Made by a program: the position numbers and the translations under genes
Notes under the pieces: generated by a model
Databases searched by the model: none
What the model saw: only the letters and a program-made list of their open reading frames with translations
Told to the model about the DNA's origin: nothing
In this document: positions 22,828 through 31,250 of the stretch, piece by piece
How the letters are laid out: the number at the start of each line of letters is the position of its first letter
Numbering within the stretch: position 1 is the first letter of the stretch
Assembly: GCF_900236475.1 (NCBI RefSeq)
Contig: NZ_LT963352.1
Location: 1,798,001-1,862,000 of the forward strand
DNA: 64,000 nucleotides
Origin: Streptomyces chartreusis NRRL 3882
GTDB taxonomy: Bacteria; Actinomycetota; Actinomycetes; Streptomycetales; Streptomycetaceae
Direction of reading: 5' to 3'

Positions 22828-23885
22828 GCCGTCACCTCCCGGACGCGGTGGCGCGGTCTCCTGACCGCGTGGGACTTGCGCTTCTTCGTCCCGCCGACGC
22901 CCCCGATGAGATCGGCGCCGAGCAGCCGCACGAAGGCGAGCGCGATGAGGAAGACGTAGAGGAAGAGGAGGACCGCGTACGCGGAGGCCGGTCCGAAGCG
23001 GACGTTGGACGCCTCGTTCTGCGCGAGCATCGACAGCGTCTCGACGGAGCCCTTCTGGGCGCCGATGAGGATGTAGGGCAGGTCGAACATCCGCAGCGCG
23101 TCCAGGCAGCGGAACAGCACCGCCACCAGCAGCGCGGGCTTCACCAGCGGCAGGGTGATGCGCCAGAACTGCTGGAGGGCGCTCGCACCGTCGAGCCGGG
23201 CCGCCTCGTAGACCTCCTTCGGGATCACCTGGAGGCCGGCCAGGACCAGCAGCCCGATGAAGGGGGCGGTCTTCCACACGTCGGCGATGACGACCGCGAT
23301 CTTGGCGGAGAAGCCGTCGGCGGTCCACAGGACCTGGTGGCCGAGGAGGACGTTGGCGATACCGTCGGCGTTGAAGATCCACTTCCACAGCAGTCCGGAG
23401 ATGGCCGTGGGGATCGCCCAGGGGACGAGGATGCCGGCCCGCACCACGGCCCGGCCCCGGAAGGCCCGGTGCATGACGATCGCCATGGCGACACCGATCA
23501 CCGTCTCCAGCGACACCGTGACGACGGTGAAGAAGGTGGTGTTCCAGAAGGCGTTCCAGAAGCGGTCGCCGGCCTGGGTGAAGATGTCGGTGTAGTTCCT
23601 CAGCCCGACGAACGGCTCGGTGTTGCTGATGAACCCGGTCTTCGGGTCCAGGCCCTTGGGTCCGTACAGGGACTCGTCGAGTGCCATGAGCGTCGGGTAG
23701 AGCACGACGACCGTCAGCACCAGCAGCGTCGGGGAGACCAGGAGCGCGGCCAGACGGCCGGTGCCGGCGGTGGCCCGGCGGCGTCGCCGGGGGCGTTCGG
23801 GCGCCGGGGGCCGCCCGGGACGGCGGTCGGCCGCCGGCCCGGGCTCGTGCGGGGCGGTGTCGGGTGGGATCGCGGTGCCTGCCAT
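22824..23885 (-). CDS. malF: Maltose/maltodextrin ABC transporter permease MalF
   Basis: 353 residues. After an unusually proline/arginine-rich cytoplasmic N-terminus (about 1-40) there are six membrane helices and the EAA motif (YEAARLDGASALQQFWRITL). It is about the size of Gram-positive MalF, lacking the large periplasmic P2 domain of the E. coli protein. Starts 11 bases after the malE stop and overlaps malG by four bases. Confidence 0.93.
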   Translation of the reverse strand: MAGTAIPPDTAPHEPGPAADRRPGRPPAPERPRRRRRATAGTGRLAALLVSPTLLVLTVVVLYPTLMALDESLYGPKGLDPKTGFISNTEPFVGLRNYTDIFTQAGDRFWNAFWNTTFFTVVTVSLETVIGVAMAIVMHRAFRGRAVVRAGILVPWAIPTAISGLLWKWIFNADGIANVLLGHQVLWTADGFSAKIAVVIADVWKTAPFIGLLVLAGLQVIPKEVYEAARLDGASALQQFWRITLPLVKPALLVAVLFRCLDALRMFDLPYILIGAQKGSVETLSMLAQNEASNVRFGPASAYAVLLFLYVFLIALAFVRLLGADLIGGVGGTKKRKSHAVRRPRHRVREVTA

Positions 23886-23896
23886 GACCCGCGGCC

Positions 23897-25201
23897 TCAC
23901 TGTGCCGTCAGCTTCTGGAGATCCGCCTGAAGGTCCTTCAGCGCCTGTGCGCTGCTCTTCTTTCCGGTGAGCGCGGCGTAGACCTCGTTCTGGATCGCGG
24001 CGGTCACGTCGCCATACTGCACGACGCGCGGGCGCGGCACGGCCTTCGTGATCGACTGCTTGAGGTCCGGCAGGTACGGATACTGCTTGTCCAGGGACGC
24101 GTTGTCGTAGAGGTCGGCGTAGGGCGGGGCGAGGGAGGCGTTCTTGAGGAAGTAGGTCGCGCTCTCCTCGCTGGTGAAGAACTTCATGAAGTCCAGTGCC
24201 GTGGCCTTGTTCTTGGCGAAGGACGACAGGGCCAGGTTGGAGCCGCCGAGGCTGGAGGCACCGGGGCCGTTCAGGCCGGGCAGGGGGGCGACGGCGAACT
24301 TGCCCTTGATGGCGCTCTTCTGGGCCAGGGAGTACACGTACGGCCAGTTGTTCAGGAAGATCAGTTTGCCTCCCTGGAACGCCTGGCGGCCGTCCTCCTC
24401 CTGGTAGGTGATGGCCTCCTTGGGGATGGTCTTGTCCTTGAAGGAGTTGACGAGGAAGTCCAGGCCCTTCTTGGCCTGCGGCGTGTCCACGTCGGGCTTG
24501 CCGTCGGCATCGACGATCTTGCCGCCGGCGGAGTTGACGGCCTCGGCGAAGTTCACCGTCAGTCCCTCGTACTTCTGGAACTGCCCGGCGTAACAGGACA
24601 TGTTCTTCGCCTCGGGGAGCTTCTTCACCTTGGCGCAGTCGGCGGTCATCCGGGCCCAGGTGGTGGGGGGCTGGGTGACGCCGGCCTTCTTCAGCAGGTC
24701 GGTGCGGTAGAACAGCAGACCGCCGTTGGAGCTGGCGGGGACGGCGTAGAGCTTGCCGCGGTACTGGCCGGTCTGCACGACCGGCTGGAGCATCTTGCCG
24801 AGCGGGAACTGGTTCGCGGGCAGGGGCTCGATCCACTGGTGGGCGGCGAACTCCGACGTCCACACGACGTCGGTGGCGAGCACCGTGTAGGCGTCGGACT
24901 TCGTCTCCGCGTTCTGGATCATCTGCTGGCGCTGGGAGTCGGCGTCCGTCGGCAGCTGGATGAAGGTGACCTTCTCCTTGGGATGTGCCTTGTTCCAGCG
25001 GTCGATGATCGTCTGGACGGTGCCGGTGGTGTCCTTGCCGGCGACGTACGTGATGGGGCCGCGGCCCTTGAACGACGCCGCCGCGGCCTGCGTCGACTGT
25101 CCGGAGCCGCTGCCGCCGGAGGAGCCGCAGGCGGTGAGGAGGAGTCCGGCGGCGGCGAGCGCTGCGGAACACTGAATCGCTCTGGCGGTGCTGGTCTTCA
25201 C
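23897..25201 (-). CDS. malE: Maltose/maltodextrin-binding lipoprotein
   Basis: 434 residues from a GTG at 25201 with GGAGAG upstream. The signal peptide ends in a lipobox LLTAC with Cys25 as the lipidated residue, anchoring the protein to the outer face of the membrane. The rest is a CUT1 solute-binding fold (IIDRWNKAHPKEKVTF, FQGGKLIFLNNWPYVYS). It captures maltose or maltodextrin for MalFG. First gene of the malEFG-aglA operon, divergent from malR. Confidence 0.93.
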   Translation of the reverse strand: MKTSTARAIQCSAALAAAGLLLTACGSSGGSGSGQSTQAAAASFKGRGPITYVAGKDTTGTVQTIIDRWNKAHPKEKVTFIQLPTDADSQRQQMIQNAETKSDAYTVLATDVVWTSEFAAHQWIEPLPANQFPLGKMLQPVVQTGQYRGKLYAVPASSNGGLLFYRTDLLKKAGVTQPPTTWARMTADCAKVKKLPEAKNMSCYAGQFQKYEGLTVNFAEAVNSAGGKIVDADGKPDVDTPQAKKGLDFLVNSFKDKTIPKEAITYQEEDGRQAFQGGKLIFLNNWPYVYSLAQKSAIKGKFAVAPLPGLNGPGASSLGGSNLALSSFAKNKATALDFMKFFTSEESATYFLKNASLAPPYADLYDNASLDKQYPYLPDLKQSITKAVPRPRVVQYGDVTAAIQNEVYAALTGKKSSAQALKDLQADLQKLTAQ

Positions 25202-25351
25202 TGTCTCTCCTGGTCGTGACGTACCGAAGTCGTGTCCGTTCCCCCGGAATGGCTTTGGTCATGAGATTGCGTTGCCACGGCATTCCGCAGATAAAAATCG
25301 CAGCTCACAGCGGATAAGAGGCGTCCCTCCGGGGCGACTTCGAACCTGTCG

Positions 25352-25365
25352 AGACAACGTTTGCA
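25352..25365. promoter_or_regulatory. LacI-type operator between malE and malR
   Basis: On the minus strand the bases read TGCAAACGTTGTCT, matching 11 of 14 positions of the generic LacI-family palindrome TGCAAACGTTTGCA, centred on CG. It sits about 150 bases before malE and 123 before malR, where a MalR repressor would control the divergent promoters. Confidence 0.5.
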
Positions 25366-25474
25366 CGCTAGGAGCGCGCGGTCGGGAAGTCAATGCGTCG
25401 CGGCGTGGTAAGAAGGCAAGAATCAGGTGAGACAGCGCTGTCACCAAGGGCCGTGCACCGTAGGGTTCCTGTGC

Positions 25475-25487
25475 TAGCGTCCGGCGC
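25475..25487 (+). promoter_or_regulatory. Leaderless promoter of malR
   Basis: The -10-like TAGCGT (25475-25480) ends seven bases before the malR ATG, which has no ribosome binding site. Transcription would start at or next to the start codon. Confidence 0.45.
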
Positions 25488-26555
25488 ATGCCACCAGGTC
25501 AGCGGCACCCCACGATGGCTGACGTCGCCGAACGGGCCGGGGTCTCCACCTCCACGGTCTCGCGCACCCTGCGCGGCCTGCCCACCGTCTCGCCGGAGAT
25601 CCGCGCCCGCGTCGAACAGGCCGCCCGGGAGCTGAACTTCGCGGTCTCACGCCATGCCGCGAGCCTCGTGACGGGCAGGACGTGCAGCGTCGCGGTGCTG
25701 GTGCCCACGCTCAGTTCGTGGTTCGTCGGCGCGGCACTGTCCGGGCTCGCCCTCGTCCTGCGGTCGGCCGGCATGGAACTGACGGTCTACGTGATCCCCG
25801 GCATGGCCGAGCGCACCGCGTTCTTCGATCGTCTCCCCGCGCGGCGCAACGCGGACGCGCTGCTGGTGTTCTCCTTCGACCTGACAGAGGAGGAGACCTC
25901 CCGGCTGGATGGCCTCGGCATGCCGGTCGTGTACGTCAGCCAGCATGTCGACGGACGCCCGAGCGTCTACGTCGACGACGTGGCCGGCGCCCTGCGCGGC
26001 ACCCGGCATCTGCTCAACCTCGGCCACCGCCGGATCGCCTACGTACGGACGGTGGGCACCGGTGGCTTCTCCTTCAGTTCGCAGGAGCGGCTGGTCGGTT
26101 ACCGGCGGGCGCTGACCGAGGCGGGCCTGCCCCTCGACGACGATCTGGTGGTCGCCACCCCGGCCGGCGACAAGCGGGGCGCCGCCGAGGCGGTCGGCAG
26201 GCTGCTGGGGCTGCGGGAGCCGCCCACCGCGGTCTTCGCCGAGCAGGACGAGGTGGCCGTCGCCGTGATCTGGACGCTGCGCGCGACGCGCGTCGAGGTG
26301 CCGGGGCAGGTGTCCGTCGTCGGCTTCGACGACCAGCCGGTGGCCCAGTGGTTCGATCTGACGACCGTGGCCCAGTCGCCCTCGGCCATCGGCCGGGAGG
26401 CCGGCGCGCTCGCGCTGGCGCTGGTCAACGACCCCGGCGGGGACCGCGAACGGCACGTCGTGCTGCCCACCCATGTGATACCCCGGACCACCACCGCGCC
26501 ACCTCCCGCCGCACGGAGCGCACCTGAGGACCCGCCCCGACTGCCCTTGGGGTGA
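25488..26555 (+). CDS. malR: LacI-family repressor of the maltose operon
   Basis: 355 residues. The N-terminal helix-turn-helix is clear (MADVAERAGVSTSTVSRTL, residues 10-28), followed by the hinge and a periplasmic-binding-like effector domain (GRPSVYVDDVAGALRGTRHL, TAVFAEQDEVAVAVI). It is transcribed away from malE, the arrangement of malR in S. coelicolor, where MalR represses malEFG-aglA and is released in the presence of maltose. The specific inducer here is inferred from the neighbours. A LacI-type operator lies in the shared intergenic region. Confidence 0.92.
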   Translation: MPPGQRHPTMADVAERAGVSTSTVSRTLRGLPTVSPEIRARVEQAARELNFAVSRHAASLVTGRTCSVAVLVPTLSSWFVGAALSGLALVLRSAGMELTVYVIPGMAERTAFFDRLPARRNADALLVFSFDLTEEETSRLDGLGMPVVYVSQHVDGRPSVYVDDVAGALRGTRHLLNLGHRRIAYVRTVGTGGFSFSSQERLVGYRRALTEAGLPLDDDLVVATPAGDKRGAAEAVGRLLGLREPPTAVFAEQDEVAVAVIWTLRATRVEVPGQVSVVGFDDQPVAQWFDLTTVAQSPSAIGREAGALALALVNDPGGDRERHVVLPTHVIPRTTTAPPPAARSAPEDPPRLPLG

Positions 26556-26622
26556 CGGAAATTGCCGTGCGCCCGCGGACGCCCCGAACCTGGGCTCGGC
26601 CGAAACGAGCGGGCGAACCCGT

Positions 26623-27436
26623 ATGACCACCGGTCAGAACACCGTGGGAGACGTCTTCAGCGCGGGAGCGGAGGAGTTCCACAGCTGGCTCCGGGAGCTG
26701 TGGGACCCGGTCGGCGAGGCGACGGCGGAGGTGGCCGCCCTGACCGGCGGTGAGTCGGTGCCGGACGACTGTCGCGGGGCCCGGGCCGCGGCGCTGCCGG
26801 CCGCGCGTGCCGTGGGGGGCGGCGGGCCGGGTGGACGCCGTGGATCTCGCGGACGGGCTGCCGGCGACCGGGGAGCGCCGAGCGCGCGAGGGAGGCCCGG
26901 CGAACAGCCGCTTCCACCGCCACGAGGTCACGTCGCGGCCCGTGTCCAGGCAGGGCCACGACGTCGTGCAGTGCGGGCTCGGGGTGTTCTTCTTCCCGGA
27001 CATGGACCGGGACTCCGCCGCGCTGACGCGGATGCTGCGTCCCGGGGGCCGGTTCGTCGTGACGGTCTGGGAGAAGGGCGCGCTCGGCGGCTGGCAGGGG
27101 GCGCTCCGGGGCGCGGTCCTGACGGAGCGTGACCTGCCCGGCCCGCCGCAGATGGAACAGCCGGCCCGGATCGACACCGCCGACACCCTCGCGTCCTGGC
27201 TGACGGACCTCGGCGGGAGCGAACCCCGGGTCGTCCAGCGGCGGTTCGACGCCCCGCTGTCCCCGGAGACGGGCTGGGAGCTGGCCACCGGCAGCGGGGC
27301 GCGCCGGATGCTCCAGGGGCTGTCACCGGCCGCCGTCGAGCGGGTGCGCGCCGAGTTCGCCGCCCGGCTCACCGCGGACTCGGTCACCGACCTCGACGTA
27401 CGCGTCCTGACGGGCACGGCCCGCTTCTCCGGCTGA
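26623..27436 (+). pseudogene. Frameshifted SAM-dependent methyltransferase
   Basis: Starts at ATG 26623 and reads a typical class I methyltransferase N-terminus (VGDVFSAGAEEFHSWL). The frame is lost at a run of six G (26814-26819); removing one G joins it to a second frame that reads RVDAVDLADGL, then VVQCGLGVFFFPDMD and MLRPGGRFVVTVWEKG to the stop at 27436. The SAM-binding glycine motif is also eroded (DDCRGARAAALPAA where a DxxCGxG pattern is expected). Loss of function seems real rather than a simple read error, though the homopolymer should be checked. Its 3' 114 bases overlap the convergent Fur-type gene. Confidence 0.75.
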
Positions 27437-27910
27437 CCGGCCGGCCGGGCGCGGCGGCGGGCAGGACACCGTGACCGGCCCGGGTCCGCAGGGGCCGCAG
27501 ACGCCGCTCAGTTCGAGGGTGTGCTCCAGCTCCGTGAAGCCCGTGGTCTCGGCGAGCCGGGCGGCCCACTCCTCGACGGCCTCCGCGTCCACGGGCCGGC
27601 TGCGGCCGCAGCGGCGGCAGATGAGGTAGTGGCGGTGCTCGCCGGCCGGCCGGCCGAGGTAGAGCCGCTCGCCGCCTTCGTCACGTACGACGTCGACGCA
27701 CCCGGCGCGGTCCAGCTCGCGCAGGGTGCGGTAGACGGTCGTGAGTCCGACGGTGCTGCCGGAGTCGGCCAGCAGCGCGTGCAGTTCCTGCGCGGAGACG
27801 AACTCGTGGCAGCGGCCCAGGGCCTCGAGCACGGCCCGGCGCTGCCACGTACTGCGCAGACCCGGTGTGTGGAGGCGCTCCACGGCCGGGCTCTCCTCCG
27901 CTTCGCCCAT
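27323..27910 (-). CDS. Fur-family metal-responsive repressor, Zur-like
   Basis: 195 residues from ATG 27910 (AAGGAG upstream). The winged helix of the Fur family is at about 15-85 (LTTVYRTLRELDRAG), followed by the metal-binding dimer domain with EHRHYLICRRCG (His92, His94, Cys98, Cys101) and GVCGPCG (Cys138, Cys141). The two CxxC pairs and overall sequence resemble zinc-sensing Zur of Streptomyces. Typical Zur ends near residue 142; here about 53 extra Pro/Gly/Arg-rich residues are read antisense to the decayed methyltransferase, suggesting loss of the ancestral stop codon. Probably represses zinc-uptake genes elsewhere and itself, through the box described upstream. Confidence 0.82.
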   Translation of the reverse strand: MGEAEESPAVERLHTPGLRSTWQRRAVLEALGRCHEFVSAQELHALLADSGSTVGLTTVYRTLRELDRAGCVDVVRDEGGERLYLGRPAGEHRHYLICRRCGRSRPVDAEAVEEWAARLAETTGFTELEHTLELSGVCGPCGPGPVTVSCPPPRPAGRSAGEAGRARQDAYVEVGDRVRGEPGGELGAHPLDGGR

Positions 27911-27951
27911 CACTGGACTCCTTGCTCGACCGGCGCGTCCGTCGGCACCCC

Positions 27952-27980
27952 ATGCTAGATGAACATGGTTTTCACGTCGA
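27952..27980 (-). promoter_or_regulatory. Promoter with embedded Fur/Zur-like box
   Basis: On the minus strand a -35-like TCGACG (27980-27975) and a -10 TAGCAT (27957-27952) are 17 bases apart. The spacer contains the 7-1-7 element TGAACATGGTTTTCA (27960-27974, plus strand), close to Streptomyces Zur/Fur boxes (five of seven arm positions pair). A repressor bound there would cover the promoter of the Fur-type gene, so autoregulation is likely. Confidence 0.6.
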
Positions 27981-28133
27981 TGACCGACCCGCCCCGCCGC
28001 GGGTGTCGCGCCGGCGCAAACCGTTGGCGGAGGTAAGAGCCCCACTTATAGTGACCACGGAGTCGTCGCCCGTAATGCCCTGATTGTCTTCCCGGTGGGC
28101 GGGCACTCAGGGCGTGTGCACACACAAGACGGC

Positions 28134-29042
28134 ATGCGACCGCGCAGGGTTCTGCTGACCGGGTGGTTCAGCTTCCGGGACGGGGAGGCGACCGCCGGGG
28201 ACGTGCTGGCCCTGCGCCGGGTCGAGGACGTACTGCTGGGCACGGGCATCCCCTACGACGTCGCCTGGAGTCCCGGCTTCCGTCCGGAGGCACTGCATCT
28301 GGACCGGCTGTGGCCCAAGGACTATTCCCACCTGGTGTTCGTGTGCGGCCCGCTGCACGGGCCGCAGATCGAGGAACTGCACCGGCGGTTCGCGCACTGC
28401 GTGCGGATCGCCGTCGGCACCTCGGTGATCGACCCCGCCAGTCCGGCCGTGACCGGCTTCCACCGGGTGCTGCCCCGGGACGCGCCGGACAGCGAGCCGG
28501 TGGAGGACCTCGCCGCCCGTGCCCCGGACGCGCCCGCCCGGCCGGTCGTCGGGGTGATCCTCACGCACGGGCAGCAGGAGTACGGGGAGCTGCGGCGGCA
28601 CACGCAGGTCGCCGAGGAGGTGACGCGCTGGCTGGCCGGTAAGGACTGCGGCCGGCTGGAGCTGGAGACCCGGCTCGACACGCACGACTGGCATCTCAGC
28701 GCCACGCCCGCGCAGCTCCAGTCCGTGCTGGCCCGGCTGGACCTCGTCGTCACCGACCGGCTGCACGGGCTGGTCATCGCACTGCGGGTCGGCACCCCGG
28801 TGCTGGCCGTCGACCCCGTCGAGGGCGGCGCGAAGATGACCGCGCAGGCCCGTGCCTGCGGCTGGCCCGCGCTGGTGCCCGCCGAGCGCCTGGACGTGCG
28901 GCAGTTGGACCGCTGGTGGGACTGGTGTCTGACCGGCGGCCGGGTGACCGCCCGGCAGATCCGGGACGGGTTCCGTGAGGGCACCGTGCCGGACAGCGCG
29001 GACCGGCTCGTGGAGGCGCTGGCGCGGCCGGTACCCGGTTAG
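28134..29042 (+). CDS. Polysaccharide pyruvyl transferase-family protein
   Basis: About 302 residues. The C-terminal part has DLVVTDRLHGLVIALRVGTP, the signature loop of the polysaccharide pyruvyl transferase family (GT-B-like enzymes that add ketal pyruvate to surface glycans), and GVILTHGQQEYG in the middle corresponds to the sugar-nucleotide domain. The start is uncertain: ATG 28134 gives MRPRRVLLTGWFSF, while a GTG at 28116 adds six residues; neither has a good Shine-Dalgarno. It faces the large glycan operon and may act on the same polymer. Acceptor unknown. Confidence 0.75.
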   Translation: MRPRRVLLTGWFSFRDGEATAGDVLALRRVEDVLLGTGIPYDVAWSPGFRPEALHLDRLWPKDYSHLVFVCGPLHGPQIEELHRRFAHCVRIAVGTSVIDPASPAVTGFHRVLPRDAPDSEPVEDLAARAPDAPARPVVGVILTHGQQEYGELRRHTQVAEEVTRWLAGKDCGRLELETRLDTHDWHLSATPAQLQSVLARLDLVVTDRLHGLVIALRVGTPVLAVDPVEGGAKMTAQARACGWPALVPAERLDVRQLDRWWDWCLTGGRVTARQIRDGFREGTVPDSADRLVEALARPVPG

Positions 29043-29127
29043 CTCAGGGGTACCACGGGGCACCCGCTCTTACGTCCCCTCCCCCTCGGAAGGAGAGACG
29101 GTCCGGCCGCCCGGAAGGAGAAAGCGC

Positions 29128-29448
29128 GTGTCCATCGGCCGACTTCCCGAGAACGAGCAGCGCATCCTCGACGAGATGGAACGCGCGCTGCGCCGCGACC
29201 GCCGCCTCGACCGCCGGCTGCGCACCCTGCGACTGAGCCGCCGCCCCGACCCCGCCCGGCTGCTGGCCCGCCTGGGCTCCTACCGCCCCCGTGTCTGGAC
29301 CGTGGCGGTCCTGCTCGCGGTGTCGGCCGGGCTGATGGTGGCCGGGATCGTCACCTCGGAGCCCGGGGTGATCTGGGCGTTCGCCGTCATCTGGCCGCCC
29401 ACGCTGTTCGCCCTGTTCCGGCTGATGTGCCGGTGGTGCGGGGGCTGA
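29128..29448 (+). CDS. DUF3040 small membrane protein
   Basis: 106 residues from GTG 29128, with AAGGAGAAA upstream. The N-terminal half is basic and helical (ENEQRILDEMERALRRD), as in DUF3040 proteins, followed by two membrane helices at about 54-73 and 77-98. Function unknown. It ends ten bases before the convergent end of the glycan operon. Confidence 0.75.
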   Translation: MSIGRLPENEQRILDEMERALRRDRRLDRRLRTLRLSRRPDPARLLARLGSYRPRVWTVAVLLAVSAGLMVAGIVTSEPGVIWAFAVIWPPTLFALFRLMCRWCGG

Positions 29449-29458
29449 GCGTCCCCCG

Positions 29459-30355
29459 CTAGCCCGTGTAGCGGCGGGCCTTCGAAGCGCGTTGGGCCGG
29501 TTCCAGCAGGCGCAGGCGGGACTCTACCTCGTGCGGGAGGACACGGCGTTCGCGCAGCACCCACGGGAGAGCGGCGGCGGCCTCGGCGAAGGCGCGCAGG
29601 GACGCGGTGTCGCGCGGCACCGTGCGGGCCAGGTCCACGGTCCGCCGCAGGGCGGGGCCGGCCGGGCGGCGCAGCCAGGTGAACCACAGGGTGTTGCGGA
29701 TGCCGTGGGACCGGCGCAGGGTGGCGTCCCGGGCCACGGACGGGTGGTGGTGCGCCACCAGGTGGTCGGCGTACGTCAGCCACCATCCGTCGGCCGCCAG
29801 GTCCGCGGCGAGCAGCTCCTCCTCGCCGCCCAGCCACAGCCGCGGATGGAAACCGCCCGCGGCCCGGAAGGCGTCGGTGCGCAGCACGGTCGCGGCGGCC
29901 AGGAACGAGCCGAGGGCCGGTCCGGGCAGCCAACCGGGCCCGGGGACGGGCGAGTCGCGCAGCTCCTCGACGATCGGGTCGTCGGTGCCGTCCGGTTCGA
30001 CGACGATCCGGGCCGTGACCGTGCCCAGCGCCGGATACCGGTCGAGCAGGTCGGCGGCCCCCGTCAGCGATCCCGGCGCCCACCAGGAGTCGTCGTCGCA
30101 GAAGGCGACGTAGGGCGTGCGGACCTGGCGGATCGCCAGGTTGCGGCCCACGGCGCCGAGGTTGCGGCCGGGCCGCAGCAGCCGGACCCACGGGTGACGG
30201 CGGGCGACGGCGTCGGCGGTGCCGTCCGTGGAACCGTTGTCGGTGACGATCACCGGTGGTTTCTCCGGCAGTCCGGCGAGTCGGTCGAGCGTGTGCAGCA
30301 GCTCCCGGCGCCGGTTGTGGGTGATGACGACGACGGTGGTACGGCGGTCGGTCAT
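29459..30355 (-). CDS. Family 2 glycosyltransferase
   Basis: 298 residues, GT-A fold. VVVITHNRRRELLHTL begins the nucleotide-binding domain, VTDNGSTDGT follows, and AFCDDDSWWAPGSL contains the metal-binding Asp triplet in place of DxD. GGEEELLAADLA is an ED-type acceptor-site motif. It is the last gene of the eleven-gene glycan operon, overlapping the previous GT2 gene by ATGA. Donor and acceptor unknown; NDP-heptose or another hexose is plausible. Confidence 0.88.
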   Translation of the reverse strand: MTDRRTTVVVITHNRRRELLHTLDRLAGLPEKPPVIVTDNGSTDGTADAVARRHPWVRLLRPGRNLGAVGRNLAIRQVRTPYVAFCDDDSWWAPGSLTGAADLLDRYPALGTVTARIVVEPDGTDDPIVEELRDSPVPGPGWLPGPALGSFLAAATVLRTDAFRAAGGFHPRLWLGGEEELLAADLAADGWWLTYADHLVAHHHPSVARDATLRRSHGIRNTLWFTWLRRPAGPALRRTVDLARTVPRDTASLRAFAEAAAALPWVLRERRVLPHEVESRLRLLEPAQRASKARRYTG

Positions 30356-31233
30356 GCGGCGGCTCCCTCCAGCAGGCGCGCTGCCCGTTCCACGTGCGGC
30401 GGCAGGGGCCTGCGGGCGCGCAGGGCGGCGGGCAGCCGGGCCAGCGTTCCGCGCAGGGCACGCCGGGCGTGGTCGTCGTGCCGGGCCTCGGCGGCGAGGG
30501 CGCGGGTGCGGGCGAGTGCGTAGGGCACGGGGCGGCGCAGCCAGGCGGTGAGGAGTTCGTTGCGGCGCTGTACGACCGGGCGGCCGGGACGGGCCGAGGG
30601 CGCGGGGTGGTGGTGGGCGACGACGTCCGGGCAGTGGGTGACGCCCCACCCTCGGGCGGCCATGTCGTAGGCGAGGAGCGTCTCCTCACCGCCGAAGAAC
30701 AGCAGCCGGTGGAAGCCGCCCGCGTCGAGGTAGGCGCTGCGGCGGACGACGGAGGCGCAGGCGAGGAAGCCCAGGACCTGGGTGCCGGGCAGGTCGGCGG
30801 CCCGCCCGAGGGGCGAGGCGGCGAGCACCTCGTTGAGCGGGTCGGGGTCGGCGGCGGGGCCGACGAGGGTGCGGGCGGCGATGAGGCCGAGCCTCGGATG
30901 CCTCTCGAACAGGCGGGCCGCCCTGCCCAGGGCGCCGGGCGCCCACCAGGAGTCGTCGTCGCTGAACGCCACGTAGGGCGTGTCCAGGGCGCGGGCGCCG
31001 TAGTTGCGCGCGAGGGCGCCGTGGTTGAACGGCAGCGCCAGAGTGCGGACTTGAGGGAAGTCGCGGGCGAGCATGGTGCGCGTGTCGTCGGTGGAGGCGT
31101 TGTCCGCGACGAGGATCTCCGGCCGCTCGGGGAGGGTGAGGAGGTGGCTCAGGGCCTCGGCCAGGGCCGGGGAGCGGTTGCGGGTGGCGATGACGATGCC
31201 GACCGGGCTCGCGTCCTGGTGCTGGATGGTCAT
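30352..31233 (-). CDS. Family 2 glycosyltransferase (paralogue of the next gene)
   Basis: 293 residues with GIVIATRNRSPALAEAL, VADNASTDDT, AFSDDDSWWAPGAL and FGGEETLLAYDMA. It aligns along its whole length with the GT2 encoded by 29459-30355, so the pair arose by tandem duplication and probably add successive or alternative sugars. Starts 17 bases after the GT9 stop. Confidence 0.88.
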   Translation of the reverse strand: MTIQHQDASPVGIVIATRNRSPALAEALSHLLTLPERPEILVADNASTDDTRTMLARDFPQVRTLALPFNHGALARNYGARALDTPYVAFSDDDSWWAPGALGRAARLFERHPRLGLIAARTLVGPAADPDPLNEVLAASPLGRAADLPGTQVLGFLACASVVRRSAYLDAGGFHRLLFFGGEETLLAYDMAARGWGVTHCPDVVAHHHPAPSARPGRPVVQRRNELLTAWLRRPVPYALARTRALAAEARHDDHARRALRGTLARLPAALRARRPLPPHVERAARLLEGAAA

Positions 31234-31250
31234 CGTGGTCGGGTGCCCTC

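Noticed and set aside
26623-27132. Intact 169-residue protein starting at 26623
   Set aside because: After about residue 65 the frame is Arg/Gly-rich nonsense while methyltransferase similarity continues in another frame.
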